A stretch of 53,815 nt of DNA from Geobacteraceae bacterium (GTDB taxonomy: Bacteria > Desulfobacterota > Desulfuromonadia > Geobacterales > Pseudopelobacteraceae). Positions 8,879 to 16,679 of the stretch are shown here, in pieces (positions within the stretch are counted from its first letter, which is position 1; each line of letters starts with the position of its first letter). The notes under the pieces were generated by a model. It was not told where the DNA came from. It made no database searches and saw only the letters and a list, made by a program, of their open reading frames with translations. The translations under genes and the position numbers were made by a program. The stretch covers positions 1 through 53,815 of the forward strand of contig JAJTBI010000011.1 of assembly GCA_021286935.1 (NCBI GenBank), in the 5' to 3' direction.

Positions 8879-10588
8879 ATGGTCAATAATCGCGGTATCT
8901 TTCCTATACTGTTGGTATTTATTGCTGTAGCAGCTGTCGGTACGGGGCTGTTGAGCCGTGATCGGCTTGAAAGGCAGAAGCAACAGTATAGACAGCATAC
9001 CGAGATGCTTGAGGTCTCGTACCGGGCTGCAATCCATGCCTATAAAATTGCAACTGATATCTACCTGCGCGACACGATACGTCAGCCAGAGGTGCTTTCA
9101 CTTTTTGCCCGGGCCTGGCGATCTGATGAGGCTGGCAAGGTTGAACTGAGGCGCCAGCTTTACAACAGGTTGCAGGGGTCCTACCAGAACCTCTGGCAGT
9201 ACCGTTTGCGCCAGCTGCATTTTCACCTGCCTGATGGCGAAAGTTTCCTCCGCTTTCATCAGCCCAAACGTTTTGGTGATAAGTTGTTTGGTGTGCGGCC
9301 ATCAGTACGGATCGCCAATACGGAAAAACGTACGGTGATCGGTTTTGAAGCGGGCAGAATCATCGACGGTTTCCGGTATGTCGTACCGCTTGAGTATCAA
9401 GGACAGCATATCGGTAGTGTTGAAACCAGTATTCCGTTTAAATCCATCCAGAGTGCCATGACAGAATACGCCAGTGAGCGTGAGTATCAGTTTCTGGTAA
9501 ATGCTGATCTGATTCAGGAACGCCTGTTTCCTGACTTTCGTTCCGTCTATGCCCCATCCCCTTTCTCCGACGCCTGGTTGATTGAAAATCCTGTAAGAAA
9601 TCATGCTGATACTGCCAAACCACTTTCATCCACAGCAAATGCCATAGCGAAAAAACTCAGTAAGGATGTTGATACCATGCAGCGCATGGTGCGGGGCGAA
9701 CAGTTTTCAGTGGGGATTGTGCATCGGGGGATCGGCTATGTTGTCTCATTTGTGCCGGTACCGGAAGTTACCGGTGGCAGGGGCGGGTATCTGGTTTGCT
9801 ACGCTGTAGAACCGCTGGTGGTGGCTGTCAAGCGCAGTTTTATGCTGGAATTGGCCGGTTTTGCTCTCATGCTTGTGGTTGGTCTCTGGTTATTGCTTCG
9901 ATGGCGTAGCAGCATAGCTGAGCTGGCTGAGCAAGCAGCTAAAAGACAATATGAAGAAAGTCTGCTGACACAACAGGAACGGGTTGAACATGAGGAGCGG
10001 ACCCGTATTTCCCGTGAGCTGCATGATGGTATCGGACAGGCGCTGCATGCGGTCCTGCTCCGGCTGAAACTGTTGCTGGGCACCATTGGATCGGATAGAA
10101 GTGGTGAACGCAGTGCTATCAGCGGGTTGATCCGGGATGTGCAGAGTGCCTCATCTGAGCTGAGGAACCTGGTTGTCTCGCTGCGCCCCCTGCCGCTATC
10201 CGGCATGAATATCGAAGAAGCGGTGCGCTGGCTCTGCCGTAATCTGGAAAAGGACGGTGGTGTATCATTACTGGTGCAGTCTGCAGGAGAGTTTGATACT
10301 GTTAGTGACCGCTGCAGTCTGGTACTGTTTCGGGTCTGCCAGGAAAGTCTGACCAATATCCTGAAACATGCTGCTGCCAGGCGTGTTCAGGTTTCTCTGC
10401 AGCGCCAGGGTGATACCATCGTCCTGACGGTGAGTGATGATGGCAAGGGTGGGGCGCAGGTGGGCATGTCAGGCGGGTCAGGGCTGATGATTATGCAGGA
10501 ACGGGTTGCTCTTGTCGGTGGGCGTCTGGTGATCGATTCCCCTGAAGGCCAGGGCACAAGAATTTTTGTGGAGCTACCATGTCATTGA
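8879..10588 (+). CDS. Sensor histidine kinase, NarX/DegS type (HisKA_3), with periplasmic Cache-like sensor
   Basis: 569-residue membrane kinase starting at ATG 8879, 11 bp after the STAS-like gene. TM1 is at residues 7-24. A long extracytoplasmic domain (about 30-315) resembles a Cache-type sensor. TM2 is about 320-342 (LELAGFALMLVVGLWLLL). Then comes a coiled coil and a HisKA_3 dimerisation domain with phospho-acceptor His382 in RISRELHDGIGQALHAV. The HATPase carries CQESLTNILKHA, VSDDGKGG and SGGSGLMIMQERV. HisKA_3 kinases pair with LuxR-type regulators, and such a regulator overlaps its 3' end by 10 bp. The sensed ligand cannot be read from the sequence. Confidence 0.93.
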   Translation: MVNNRGIFPILLVFIAVAAVGTGLLSRDRLERQKQQYRQHTEMLEVSYRAAIHAYKIATDIYLRDTIRQPEVLSLFARAWRSDEAGKVELRRQLYNRLQGSYQNLWQYRLRQLHFHLPDGESFLRFHQPKRFGDKLFGVRPSVRIANTEKRTVIGFEAGRIIDGFRYVVPLEYQGQHIGSVETSIPFKSIQSAMTEYASEREYQFLVNADLIQERLFPDFRSVYAPSPFSDAWLIENPVRNHADTAKPLSSTANAIAKKLSKDVDTMQRMVRGEQFSVGIVHRGIGYVVSFVPVPEVTGGRGGYLVCYAVEPLVVAVKRSFMLELAGFALMLVVGLWLLLRWRSSIAELAEQAAKRQYEESLLTQQERVEHEERTRISRELHDGIGQALHAVLLRLKLLLGTIGSDRSGERSAISGLIRDVQSASSELRNLVVSLRPLPLSGMNIEEAVRWLCRNLEKDGGVSLLVQSAGEFDTVSDRCSLVLFRVCQESLTNILKHAAARRVQVSLQRQGDTIVLTVSDDGKGGAQVGMSGGSGLMIMQERVALVGGRLVIDSPEGQGTRIFVELPCH

Positions 10589-11190
10589 TTCAATTGGTTA
10601 TTGCAGATGACCATGCCATATTTCGCCAAGGACTGCGTTCGTTAATTGCCATGGCCGATGATTGTGAAATTGTGGGTGAGTGCAGCAGGGGTGATGAAGC
10701 GCTGGTCCTTATCCGCAATCTGCGTCCTACGCTTGCCATTCTTGATATTTCTATGCCGGGCCTTGACGGCCTTTCAACGGTTGCAGCCTTGCGGCGTGAG
10801 GGTGATATGACGCCGGTGGTTATCCTGACAACCCACGACGACCCGCTGATGCTGGAGCGAGCGAGAGTAAGCGGTGCAAATGGCTATGTGAACAAGGAGT
10901 TTGCCTTTGAACAGCTGCTGCAGACCCTTAGGAGTATCGTGGATGGTTCGGTCTTGCTGGATCCTGCAGCAAGACCTGCTGCTTCATTGCATGAGGGACC
11001 TTTTCTGACAGACAGGGAGCGGGAGGTTATCCGGCTGGTGGCCTGCGGTATGAGTAGTCGTCTGATCGGAGAGTCTTTGGGGATCAGCAACAAAACAGTG
11101 GATAATCATCGTACCAATATTATGAGCAAGCTGCGTATCCATACCACCGCAGAGCTGGTGCGCTATGCCATCAGAGTTGGACTGGGATAG
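10579..11190 (+). CDS. NarL/FixJ-family response regulator (REC-LuxR HTH)
   Basis: 203 residues. The ATG at 10579 lies inside the end of the upstream kinase gene (10-bp overlap), indicating translational coupling with its cognate kinase. The receiver is residues 5-120 with acidic pocket ADDH, Asp56 (LAILDISMPGLDG) and Lys in NKEFAF. The LuxR-type helix-turn-helix at about 140-200 contains LTDREREVIRLVACGMSS and the recognition region SNKTVDNHRTNIMSKL. It should bind DNA as a phosphorylated dimer. Target promoters are unknown, and the next gene (11230) is a plausible but unproven downstream member. Confidence 0.94.
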   Translation: MSLIQLVIADDHAIFRQGLRSLIAMADDCEIVGECSRGDEALVLIRNLRPTLAILDISMPGLDGLSTVAALRREGDMTPVVILTTHDDPLMLERARVSGANGYVNKEFAFEQLLQTLRSIVDGSVLLDPAARPAASLHEGPFLTDREREVIRLVACGMSSRLIGESLGISNKTVDNHRTNIMSKLRIHTTAELVRYAIRVGLG

Positions 11191-11229
11191 TGGCTTTTGT
11201 TATGGACTTGAACTGAAGAGGAGCAAACA

Positions 11230-11673
11230 GTGGAGTATCAAACAGGCAGACCTGGCAGGATCATAGTGGCCCGTTTTGGTGATGGTGAGGATGTGCTGGC
11301 TGGTATTTCAGAGATCTGTCGCACTGAAAATATCAGGGCCGCCTGTTTTAATATGGTGGGTGGCATGAAGGCAGGCCGTTTTGTGGTGGGCCCTGAAACT
11401 GAGCAGATGCCGCCCATTCCGGTCTGGCGTGAACTGCAGGAAAGCCATGAAGCGGTCGGGTTCGGTACGGTTTTCTGGGATAACGACCAGCCCAAGGTGC
11501 ATTTTCATGGCGCCTATGGCAAACATGACAGCGTCAAGGCTGGCTGTCTGCGGGAGGCAAGCCAGTCATTTCTGGTGCTTGAAGTGGTGATTACCGAGCT
11601 GCTGGATGTCAGTATTGTGCGGGAGCTGGACCCGGCATCAGGTATGGTACTGATGAAGATGGGCAAGCAATAA
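11230..11673 (+). CDS. PPC/DUF296-domain protein
   Basis: 147 residues, GTG start at 11230 preceded by GAAGAGGAG. It matches the PPC (plants and prokaryotes conserved, DUF296) fold along its length: N-terminal strand IIVARFGDGEDVLAGISEIC, the glycine-rich turn FNMVGGMKAG, the histidine motif KVHFHGAYGKHD, and the C-terminal strand FLVLEVVITEL. In plants the domain is linked to AT-hook DNA-binding proteins. The bacterial single-domain forms are trimeric, with a metal-binding His cluster, and have no assigned reaction. No AT-hook is present here. It is convergent with the DUF255 gene that ends 15 bp downstream on the opposite strand. Confidence 0.8.
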   Translation: MEYQTGRPGRIIVARFGDGEDVLAGISEICRTENIRAACFNMVGGMKAGRFVVGPETEQMPPIPVWRELQESHEAVGFGTVFWDNDQPKVHFHGAYGKHDSVKAGCLREASQSFLVLEVVITELLDVSIVRELDPASGMVLMKMGKQ

Positions 11674-11688
11674 CCAGTCATCGGGTCG

Positions 11689-13521
11689 TTATATCCGGTT
11701 GCTGTTATGCCATCTTCTCCAGGCTTCCAATAACCAGAGTCCGCTGACAGGTTGACGTACAAGGGATGGTAACAGTCCTTCCAATACCTCTTCTGTCATA
11801 TTTTGCCATTCAGTCTTGTTGGTACGTCTGGCCAGTGTCACCAGGTTCATGGCCAGGGCTGCCGGTCCGGATGGCACGACCCCGTCATGGTTGTCTGACA
11901 GCGCCAGTGGAAGTTGTTCTTGATCATTGCCGGCCGTGACAAGCCGTCCATCCTCTGTTCTGAATAGCCGAAGCGCATCCTTACAGAGCTGTTCGGCTGT
12001 TGTAAGGTCTGCAGTGTCTTCCCCGGCCTTGTACAGTTCCAGATAGCCCCAGCCCAGAAATCCGTAATCCTCCAGAAATCCCGGAATGGTTGAGGGCGTG
12101 CCGCACCAGCTGCGCAGCAGGCGGCCATCAGCACGGGTCAGGGCACTGCTGATAAAGGTTGCTGCCCTGCGGGCCGCTTCCAGCCAGCGTTGGTTGTGGG
12201 TCAGTGCGGCTCCCCGTGCCAGTGCCGCGATCATCAGGCCGTTCCAGCCGGACAGGACCTTGAGATCCCGCAGCGGCTGCTGACGCATGGCCCGTACCTG
12301 CAGCAGTTTTTGTCTGGCTGCTGTCAGCTCTGTTGGTTCTTCAGCCAACGGCAGGGCCTGAAATAGCACATTCTCACCCGGTTCTTCAAAATTGCCCTGT
12401 TCCGTTACCCCGTAATACTGGCAAAAGAAGACCGCCTGATCTCCCAGAATCTGCTCAAGCTCCTGTTTCCTCCAGACATAGCAGGCCCCCTCGCGGCCTT
12501 CTGAATCAGCATCCAGTCCGCAGTAAAAGCCACCTTCCGGTGCGGCCAGTTCAGCCAGCACAAACTCCAGCAGATTGTCTGCCATCTCCAGATAGCGGTT
12601 CTCTTTGGTCAGGGCATAGGCCTCTAAGGCGGCATAGGCCACCAGGGCCTGATCATAGAGCATCTTTTCAAAGTGGGGCACAAGCCACTGCTGGTCAGTG
12701 CTGTAGCGGTGGATGCCGCCACCCAGCTGGTCCCAGATCCCGCCCTGCCGCATCGCCTGCAGCGTATTGAGCGCCAGCTCCTGTTCTGCCCGGTTGTCCC
12801 TGCCCAGCAGAAACATCAGATACGGCGGCATCGGAAACTTGGGGGCCTTGCCAAAGCCGTGGTACTGCGGGTCATGGATCTTACGCAGGGTGGCAACCGC
12901 TTTATTCTCCAGCTCCTGCAGGTTGGGCGTGGCAGTCTCTGGCGGTACTGCAGCCATCTGTCCCAGCGCCTCCATCAGTGAGGCGGCATTACGTTCAACC
13001 GCATCCTGCTTGTGCTGCCAAACCTTGGCAATATTTTCCAGCAGCTCCAGAAAACCGGGCATACCTCGCCGGGGCTCTTTGGGCAGGTAGGTCAGCGCAT
13101 AAAAGGGGGTGCCATCCGGCTTCAGGAAGCAGTTCAGCGGCCAGCCGCCGCTATTGGTCAGGGTCTGGCAGGCAGCCATGCAGAATTCATCCAGATCCGG
13201 CCGTTCCTCCCGATCCACCTTGACCGGCACAAAGGCGTGGTTGAGGATATCGGCCACCTCCTCATCCTCAAAGGATTCATGGGCCATGACATGGCACCAG
13301 TGGCAGGTGGCATAGCCGATGGAGACAAACAGCGGCAGATTGCGTTGTCGCGCTTCTTCCTGTGCCGCCGGTCCCCATTCCCGCCAGTTCACCGGGTTGC
13401 GGCTGTGCTGCAGCAGGTAGGGCGAACGGGAAAAGATCAGGCGGTTGAACTCCGGTCTGCCGTCTTCAGGCAGGCTGGAACGATCAAGGCTCAGCAGGCT
13501 CTGCAGTTCCTGGTTGGTCAT
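11689..13521 (-). CDS. Thioredoxin-domain protein of the DUF255/YyaL (spermatogenesis-associated protein 20) family
   Basis: 610 residues from ATG at 13521 (minus strand). An in-frame GTG 36 bp upstream at 13557 is an alternative, and neither start has a strong ribosome binding site. The N-terminal thioredoxin-like DUF255 domain has SRSPYLLQHSRNPVNW and the redox motif Cys73-His-Trp-Cys76 followed by HVMAHESFED and the VKVDREERPDLD loop. The rest is an alpha/alpha barrel like glycoside or epimerase folds (GGGIHRYSTDQQWLVPHFEKM; GFYCGLDADSEG). The family is widespread with no settled function. It is somewhat shorter than many members (about 670-690 residues), mainly at the C terminus. Its start region overlaps no coding part of the divergent dGTPase gene if 13521 is right. 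Confidence 0.88.
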   Translation of the reverse strand: MTNQELQSLLSLDRSSLPEDGRPEFNRLIFSRSPYLLQHSRNPVNWREWGPAAQEEARQRNLPLFVSIGYATCHWCHVMAHESFEDEEVADILNHAFVPVKVDREERPDLDEFCMAACQTLTNSGGWPLNCFLKPDGTPFYALTYLPKEPRRGMPGFLELLENIAKVWQHKQDAVERNAASLMEALGQMAAVPPETATPNLQELENKAVATLRKIHDPQYHGFGKAPKFPMPPYLMFLLGRDNRAEQELALNTLQAMRQGGIWDQLGGGIHRYSTDQQWLVPHFEKMLYDQALVAYAALEAYALTKENRYLEMADNLLEFVLAELAAPEGGFYCGLDADSEGREGACYVWRKQELEQILGDQAVFFCQYYGVTEQGNFEEPGENVLFQALPLAEEPTELTAARQKLLQVRAMRQQPLRDLKVLSGWNGLMIAALARGAALTHNQRWLEAARRAATFISSALTRADGRLLRSWCGTPSTIPGFLEDYGFLGWGYLELYKAGEDTADLTTAEQLCKDALRLFRTEDGRLVTAGNDQEQLPLALSDNHDGVVPSGPAALAMNLVTLARRTNKTEWQNMTEEVLEGLLPSLVRQPVSGLWLLEAWRRWHNSNRI

Positions 13522-13606
13522 GGGAGATCCAATCTTATGAAAAAACTTGCTCAACACCTGTCTGGATAGTACTCTTTCCCATCCTGCAACTGCAAGGGAG
13601 TCTTCA

Positions 13607-14749
13607 ATGTTTGATTATAGCGAACGTCCTGATCTTGCCCCTTTTGCCTGCACCAGCGCTGCCTCCAAAGGGCGTAAGTATCCTGAAGAGTCCTCTGATC
13701 CCCGCCCCATGTTTGAGCGTGACCGTGACCGGGTCATCCACTGTGCCGCTTTTCGCCGTCTGGAGTACAAGACCCAGGTCTTCCTGAACCATGAAGGGGA
13801 TTACTACCGCACCCGCCTGACCCACTCACTGGAGGTAGCCCAGATCGGCAAGGCAGTTGCCCTGCGGCTGCGTCTGAATACGGATTTGACCGAGGCGCTG
13901 GCCCTGGCCCATGACCTGGGGCATACCCCTTTCGGCCACACCGGTGAAGAGGTGCTGAATCAACTGATGCAGGGCTATGGCGGTTTTGAGCATAACTATC
14001 AGTCCTTCCGTGTCGTGAATGAACTGGAGGAACGCTATGCCGAATTTGATGGTCTGAACCTTTCCTGGGAGGTGCGGGAAGGGATCCTGAAACATTCCTC
14101 GCCCCATGATGTACCCACCAGGATACTGGATGAATTTCTGCCCGGCGTGGTCCCCTCCATTGAAGGACAGTTGATCAACTATGCCGACGAGATCGCCTAT
14201 AACAACCATGATATTGATGACGGCATCAAATCCGGCTACCTGACCCTGGATCAGCTGAAAGAGGTTGAACTGTGGCAGCGGATGGCCAGCAAGGTGCGGG
14301 AACGCTATCCGGCCATTGATGACAAACGGCTGGTGGCCCGTACGGTCAGCGCTTTAATCGGCATGCAGATCACTGATATCTGCGAGACCACTTGGGCCAA
14401 CATCCAGCAGTACGGCATCACCAGTCTGGATGACCTGCGCCGGGTCAACCGGGTGCTGGTGCATTTCAGCCCCCAGGTGGAGCAGGAGAACATGGCGCTG
14501 AAGAAGTTCCTGAAGGAGAAGCTCTACCGCCACCACAAGGTGGACAAGATGCGGGTCAAGGCCGAACATGTCTTAAGCAAACTGTTTGAAACCTACCTGA
14601 AACGGCCCAACCTGCTGCCGCCCAAGTACCATCGCCGGATTGAGCAGAACGGGGTGGAACGGACCGTGGCGGATTACCTGGCCGGAATGACGGACAGATT
14701 TGCATTGGATGATTTCAAGACCTTGTTTGAGACCTTTGAGCGGGTGTAG
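13607..14749 (+). CDS. dgt: Deoxyguanosinetriphosphate triphosphohydrolase-like HD protein
   Basis: 380 residues. ATG 13607 follows AAGGGAG with good spacing. The HD-superfamily metal site is intact: RLTHSLEVAQIG (His73), then LAHDLGHTPFGHTGE (His102-Asp103), and a later Asp in NYADEIAYNNHDIDDG. The region RDRDRVIHCAAFRRLEYKTQVF is diagnostic of dGTPase-like proteins. The predicted reaction is dNTP + H2O to deoxynucleoside + triphosphate. The length and PxxFFEx-type tail fit the type 2 family. Members can act in dNTP pool control and in phage restriction; here the context gives no hint of defence. It is divergent from the DUF255 gene, with about 85 bp between starts. Confidence 0.92.
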   Translation: MFDYSERPDLAPFACTSAASKGRKYPEESSDPRPMFERDRDRVIHCAAFRRLEYKTQVFLNHEGDYYRTRLTHSLEVAQIGKAVALRLRLNTDLTEALALAHDLGHTPFGHTGEEVLNQLMQGYGGFEHNYQSFRVVNELEERYAEFDGLNLSWEVREGILKHSSPHDVPTRILDEFLPGVVPSIEGQLINYADEIAYNNHDIDDGIKSGYLTLDQLKEVELWQRMASKVRERYPAIDDKRLVARTVSALIGMQITDICETTWANIQQYGITSLDDLRRVNRVLVHFSPQVEQENMALKKFLKEKLYRHHKVDKMRVKAEHVLSKLFETYLKRPNLLPPKYHRRIEQNGVERTVADYLAGMTDRFALDDFKTLFETFERV

Positions 14750-14760
14750 GTCGCTATAGG

Positions 14761-14844
14761 GCGCGACGACAGCTTCGGGCTATACCGGCGTTGCCTCGTT
14801 GGTGTCTCCTCGACGTCTTGGTCTCATCCCGAATCTGTCGCCGC
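14761..14844. repeat. Imperfect inverted repeat of about 84 bp downstream of dgt
   Basis: The left arm (14761-14786) contains CGACAGCTTCGGG and the right arm (14820-14844) contains CCCGAATCTGTCG, matching at 12 of 13 positions when folded. The pairing can be extended outward (GCG / CGC) and inward (TATACC / GGTCTCA) with bulges. About 33 bp lie between the arms. No T-tract follows, so it is not a simple terminator. It may be a REP-like or MITE-like element or a structured RNA. Confidence 0.45.
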
Positions 14845-14854
14845 TCTGCTGGGT

Positions 14855-14874
14855 AATGGGATACATATTCCATT
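14855..14874. promoter_or_regulatory. Imperfect 20-bp palindrome upstream of the PchB-like gene
   Basis: AATGGGATACATATTCCATT is symmetric at 8 of 10 positions per arm. It sits 65 bp before the PchB-like start at 14939, where an operator would be expected. A further small inverted repeat (GTGTTT at 14903-14908 with AAACAC at 14915-14920) lies between it and the gene. No regulator can be assigned. Confidence 0.35.
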
Positions 14875-14938
14875 TGGGAGGATCACCGGTTAACTACTCG
14901 TTGTGTTTTTTATGAAACACCCAACCAGAGGTGCAGAA

Positions 14939-15259
14939 ATGAACATTGAAAATCACATGGAACCGGAAGCGTGTTCGGGAATGGAAGATATCCGTAGAGA
15001 GATCGATCAGATTGATCGGGAAGTAATCTCAATGTTGGGAAAACGATTCAAGTATGTAATTGCTGCGTCAAAGTTTAAAACTTCAGAAACGTCGGTTCGT
15101 GCTCCTGATCGCTTCAAGGCCATGCTTGAAAAGCGCAGAGATTGGGCAGCAGCGGTAGGCCTGAACCCGGATGCAATCGAAAAAATGTACAGCGACTTAG
15201 TGAATCACTTCATTGAAGAAGAGATGAAACGCTGGAAATCCCATCAAGATCATGCATAA
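14939..15259 (+). CDS. AroQ-class chorismate mutase, PchB-like (isochorismate pyruvate lyase family)
   Basis: 106 residues. ATG 14939 follows AGAGGTG. It is all-helical and aligns along its whole length with Pseudomonas PchB: DIRREIDQIDREV, LGKRFKYVIAASKFKTSE, APDRFKAMLEKRRDWA, FIEEEMKRW. The expected active-site basic residues are present as Arg19, Arg36, Lys47 and Arg58. The position equivalent to PchB Gln90 appears to be Glu95, the residue found in yeast-type chorismate mutases. PchB makes salicylate plus pyruvate from isochorismate and is a weak chorismate mutase. No isochorismate synthase or siderophore genes are in the window, so either reaction is possible. It ends 15 bp before an Nramp gene and may be co-transcribed with it. 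Confidence 0.82.
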   Translation: MNIENHMEPEACSGMEDIRREIDQIDREVISMLGKRFKYVIAASKFKTSETSVRAPDRFKAMLEKRRDWAAAVGLNPDAIEKMYSDLVNHFIEEEMKRWKSHQDHA

Positions 15260-15274
15260 CACAACTGGCGGATT

Positions 15275-16534
15275 ATGATAATGAACTGGCTTTCCCACAT
15301 CGGCAAACATGCCTCGCGTCTGGCGTCACTGGAGCTGTTCCGCTATATCGGTCCCGGCTTCTTTGTTACGGTCGGCTTTATTGACCCCGGCAACTGGGTC
15401 ACCAATGTGGCTGCCGGTTCACAATTCGGCTACAAGCTGCTCTGGGTGGTGACCCTTTCCACGATTATCCTGATCGTTGTTCAGCACAACGCCGCCCACC
15501 TGGGGATTGTCACCGGTCTCTGTCTTTCCGAGGCAGCCTCAAAATTCTTCAAACCCTGGTTGCGGGTGCTGATGCTGGGCAGCGCCATGATCGCCTGCGT
15601 TGCTACGGCGCTGGCAGAACTGCTGGGGGCAGCCATCGGCCTGAATATGCTGACCGGCCTGCCGCTGCTGCTTGGCGCCCTCTGTTCGGCCCTGTTCTCG
15701 GCCTGGATGCTCTTCTCCAAAAACTATCAACGGCTTGAAAAATGGATCATGGGGTTTGTTTCCCTGATCGGTCTGGCCTTTGTCTTTGAAATCTGGCTGG
15801 CCGACGTATCCTGGGTCCAGACCTTTACCGGCTGGGTGACGCCGAGCTTTCCCGTCGGGGCTCTGCCGGTGATCATGGGGGTGCTGGGGGCGGTGGTCAT
15901 GCCCCACAACATCTTCCTGCACTCAGAGGTGATCCAGAGCCGTCAGTGGAACGTGCGCGGCGATGATGTGATCAGAAAACAGCTGAAGTACGAGTTTCTG
16001 GACACGCTGACCGGCATGGGGGCTGGCTGGGTCATCAACAGCGCCATGATTATCATGTCCGCCGCCGTGTTCTTCAAAGGGGGCATCGTGGTCAACGAAC
16101 TGCCCCAGGTCACCGTGACCCTGGCGCCGGTCTTTGGCAAGGCTTCTGCGGTGGTCTTTGCGCTGGGCCTGCTCTTTGCGGGACTTTCGTCGTCAGTCAC
16201 CGCTGCCATGGCAGGCGGCAGCGTCTTTGCCGGTATCTTCAGCGAGCCGTTCGATATCAACGATCCCCATTCCCGTGTCGGTCTGAGTATCACTTTGCTG
16301 GGGGCGCTGGTGGTCATCATGCTGCTGGCAGATCCGTTCAAGGGGATCCTCTGGAGCCAGATCGCCCTTTCCCTGCAACTTCCACTTACCATCATCCCGT
16401 TGATCCTGCTGACTTCGTCAAAAACGGTCATGGGAAGCTATGCCAACAAACCTTACGGCGCTGCTGTGCTCTGGATCACCGGCCTGATTGTTATCGGGCT
16501 TAATCTGGCGCTGCTGATCGATATGGCACGTTAG
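15275..16534 (+). CDS. Nramp-family divalent metal ion transporter
   Basis: 419-residue integral membrane protein with about eleven hydrophobic segments. The start is ATG 15275; an ATG at 15281 two codons later is equally possible. The metal-binding signatures are intact: Asp37-Pro-Gly-Asn40 in the unwound TM1 (FIDPGNWVTN) and Met209-Pro-His211 in TM6 (VMPHNIFLHS). The family couples Mn2+, Fe2+ or Co2+ import to protons. The Met in TM6 is the residue that disfavours Ca/Mg and favours soft transition metals. It is preceded closely by the PchB-like gene, but substrate and regulation (MntR or Fur) cannot be told from the sequence. Confidence 0.93.
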   Translation: MIMNWLSHIGKHASRLASLELFRYIGPGFFVTVGFIDPGNWVTNVAAGSQFGYKLLWVVTLSTIILIVVQHNAAHLGIVTGLCLSEAASKFFKPWLRVLMLGSAMIACVATALAELLGAAIGLNMLTGLPLLLGALCSALFSAWMLFSKNYQRLEKWIMGFVSLIGLAFVFEIWLADVSWVQTFTGWVTPSFPVGALPVIMGVLGAVVMPHNIFLHSEVIQSRQWNVRGDDVIRKQLKYEFLDTLTGMGAGWVINSAMIIMSAAVFFKGGIVVNELPQVTVTLAPVFGKASAVVFALGLLFAGLSSSVTAAMAGGSVFAGIFSEPFDINDPHSRVGLSITLLGALVVIMLLADPFKGILWSQIALSLQLPLTIIPLILLTSSKTVMGSYANKPYGAAVLWITGLIVIGLNLALLIDMAR

Positions 16535-16679
16535 CCCTAATCCGCGTCATCCGCGTTCTGTCATCACGGCTTTTTATCAAAAAAAACACCCTCCCAAATA
16601 GCAATAGATCCATTTGCTGGTATACTGTCAGATTGTGTGTTGATCACTTCATTCCCTGCTGAAGCTGAAAGGAGTCTGT

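Noticed and set aside
14761..14844. Second attC site
   Set aside because: The inverted repeat is large, but no GTTRRRY core ends it and no RYYYAAC box begins it, so integron recombination is not supported.
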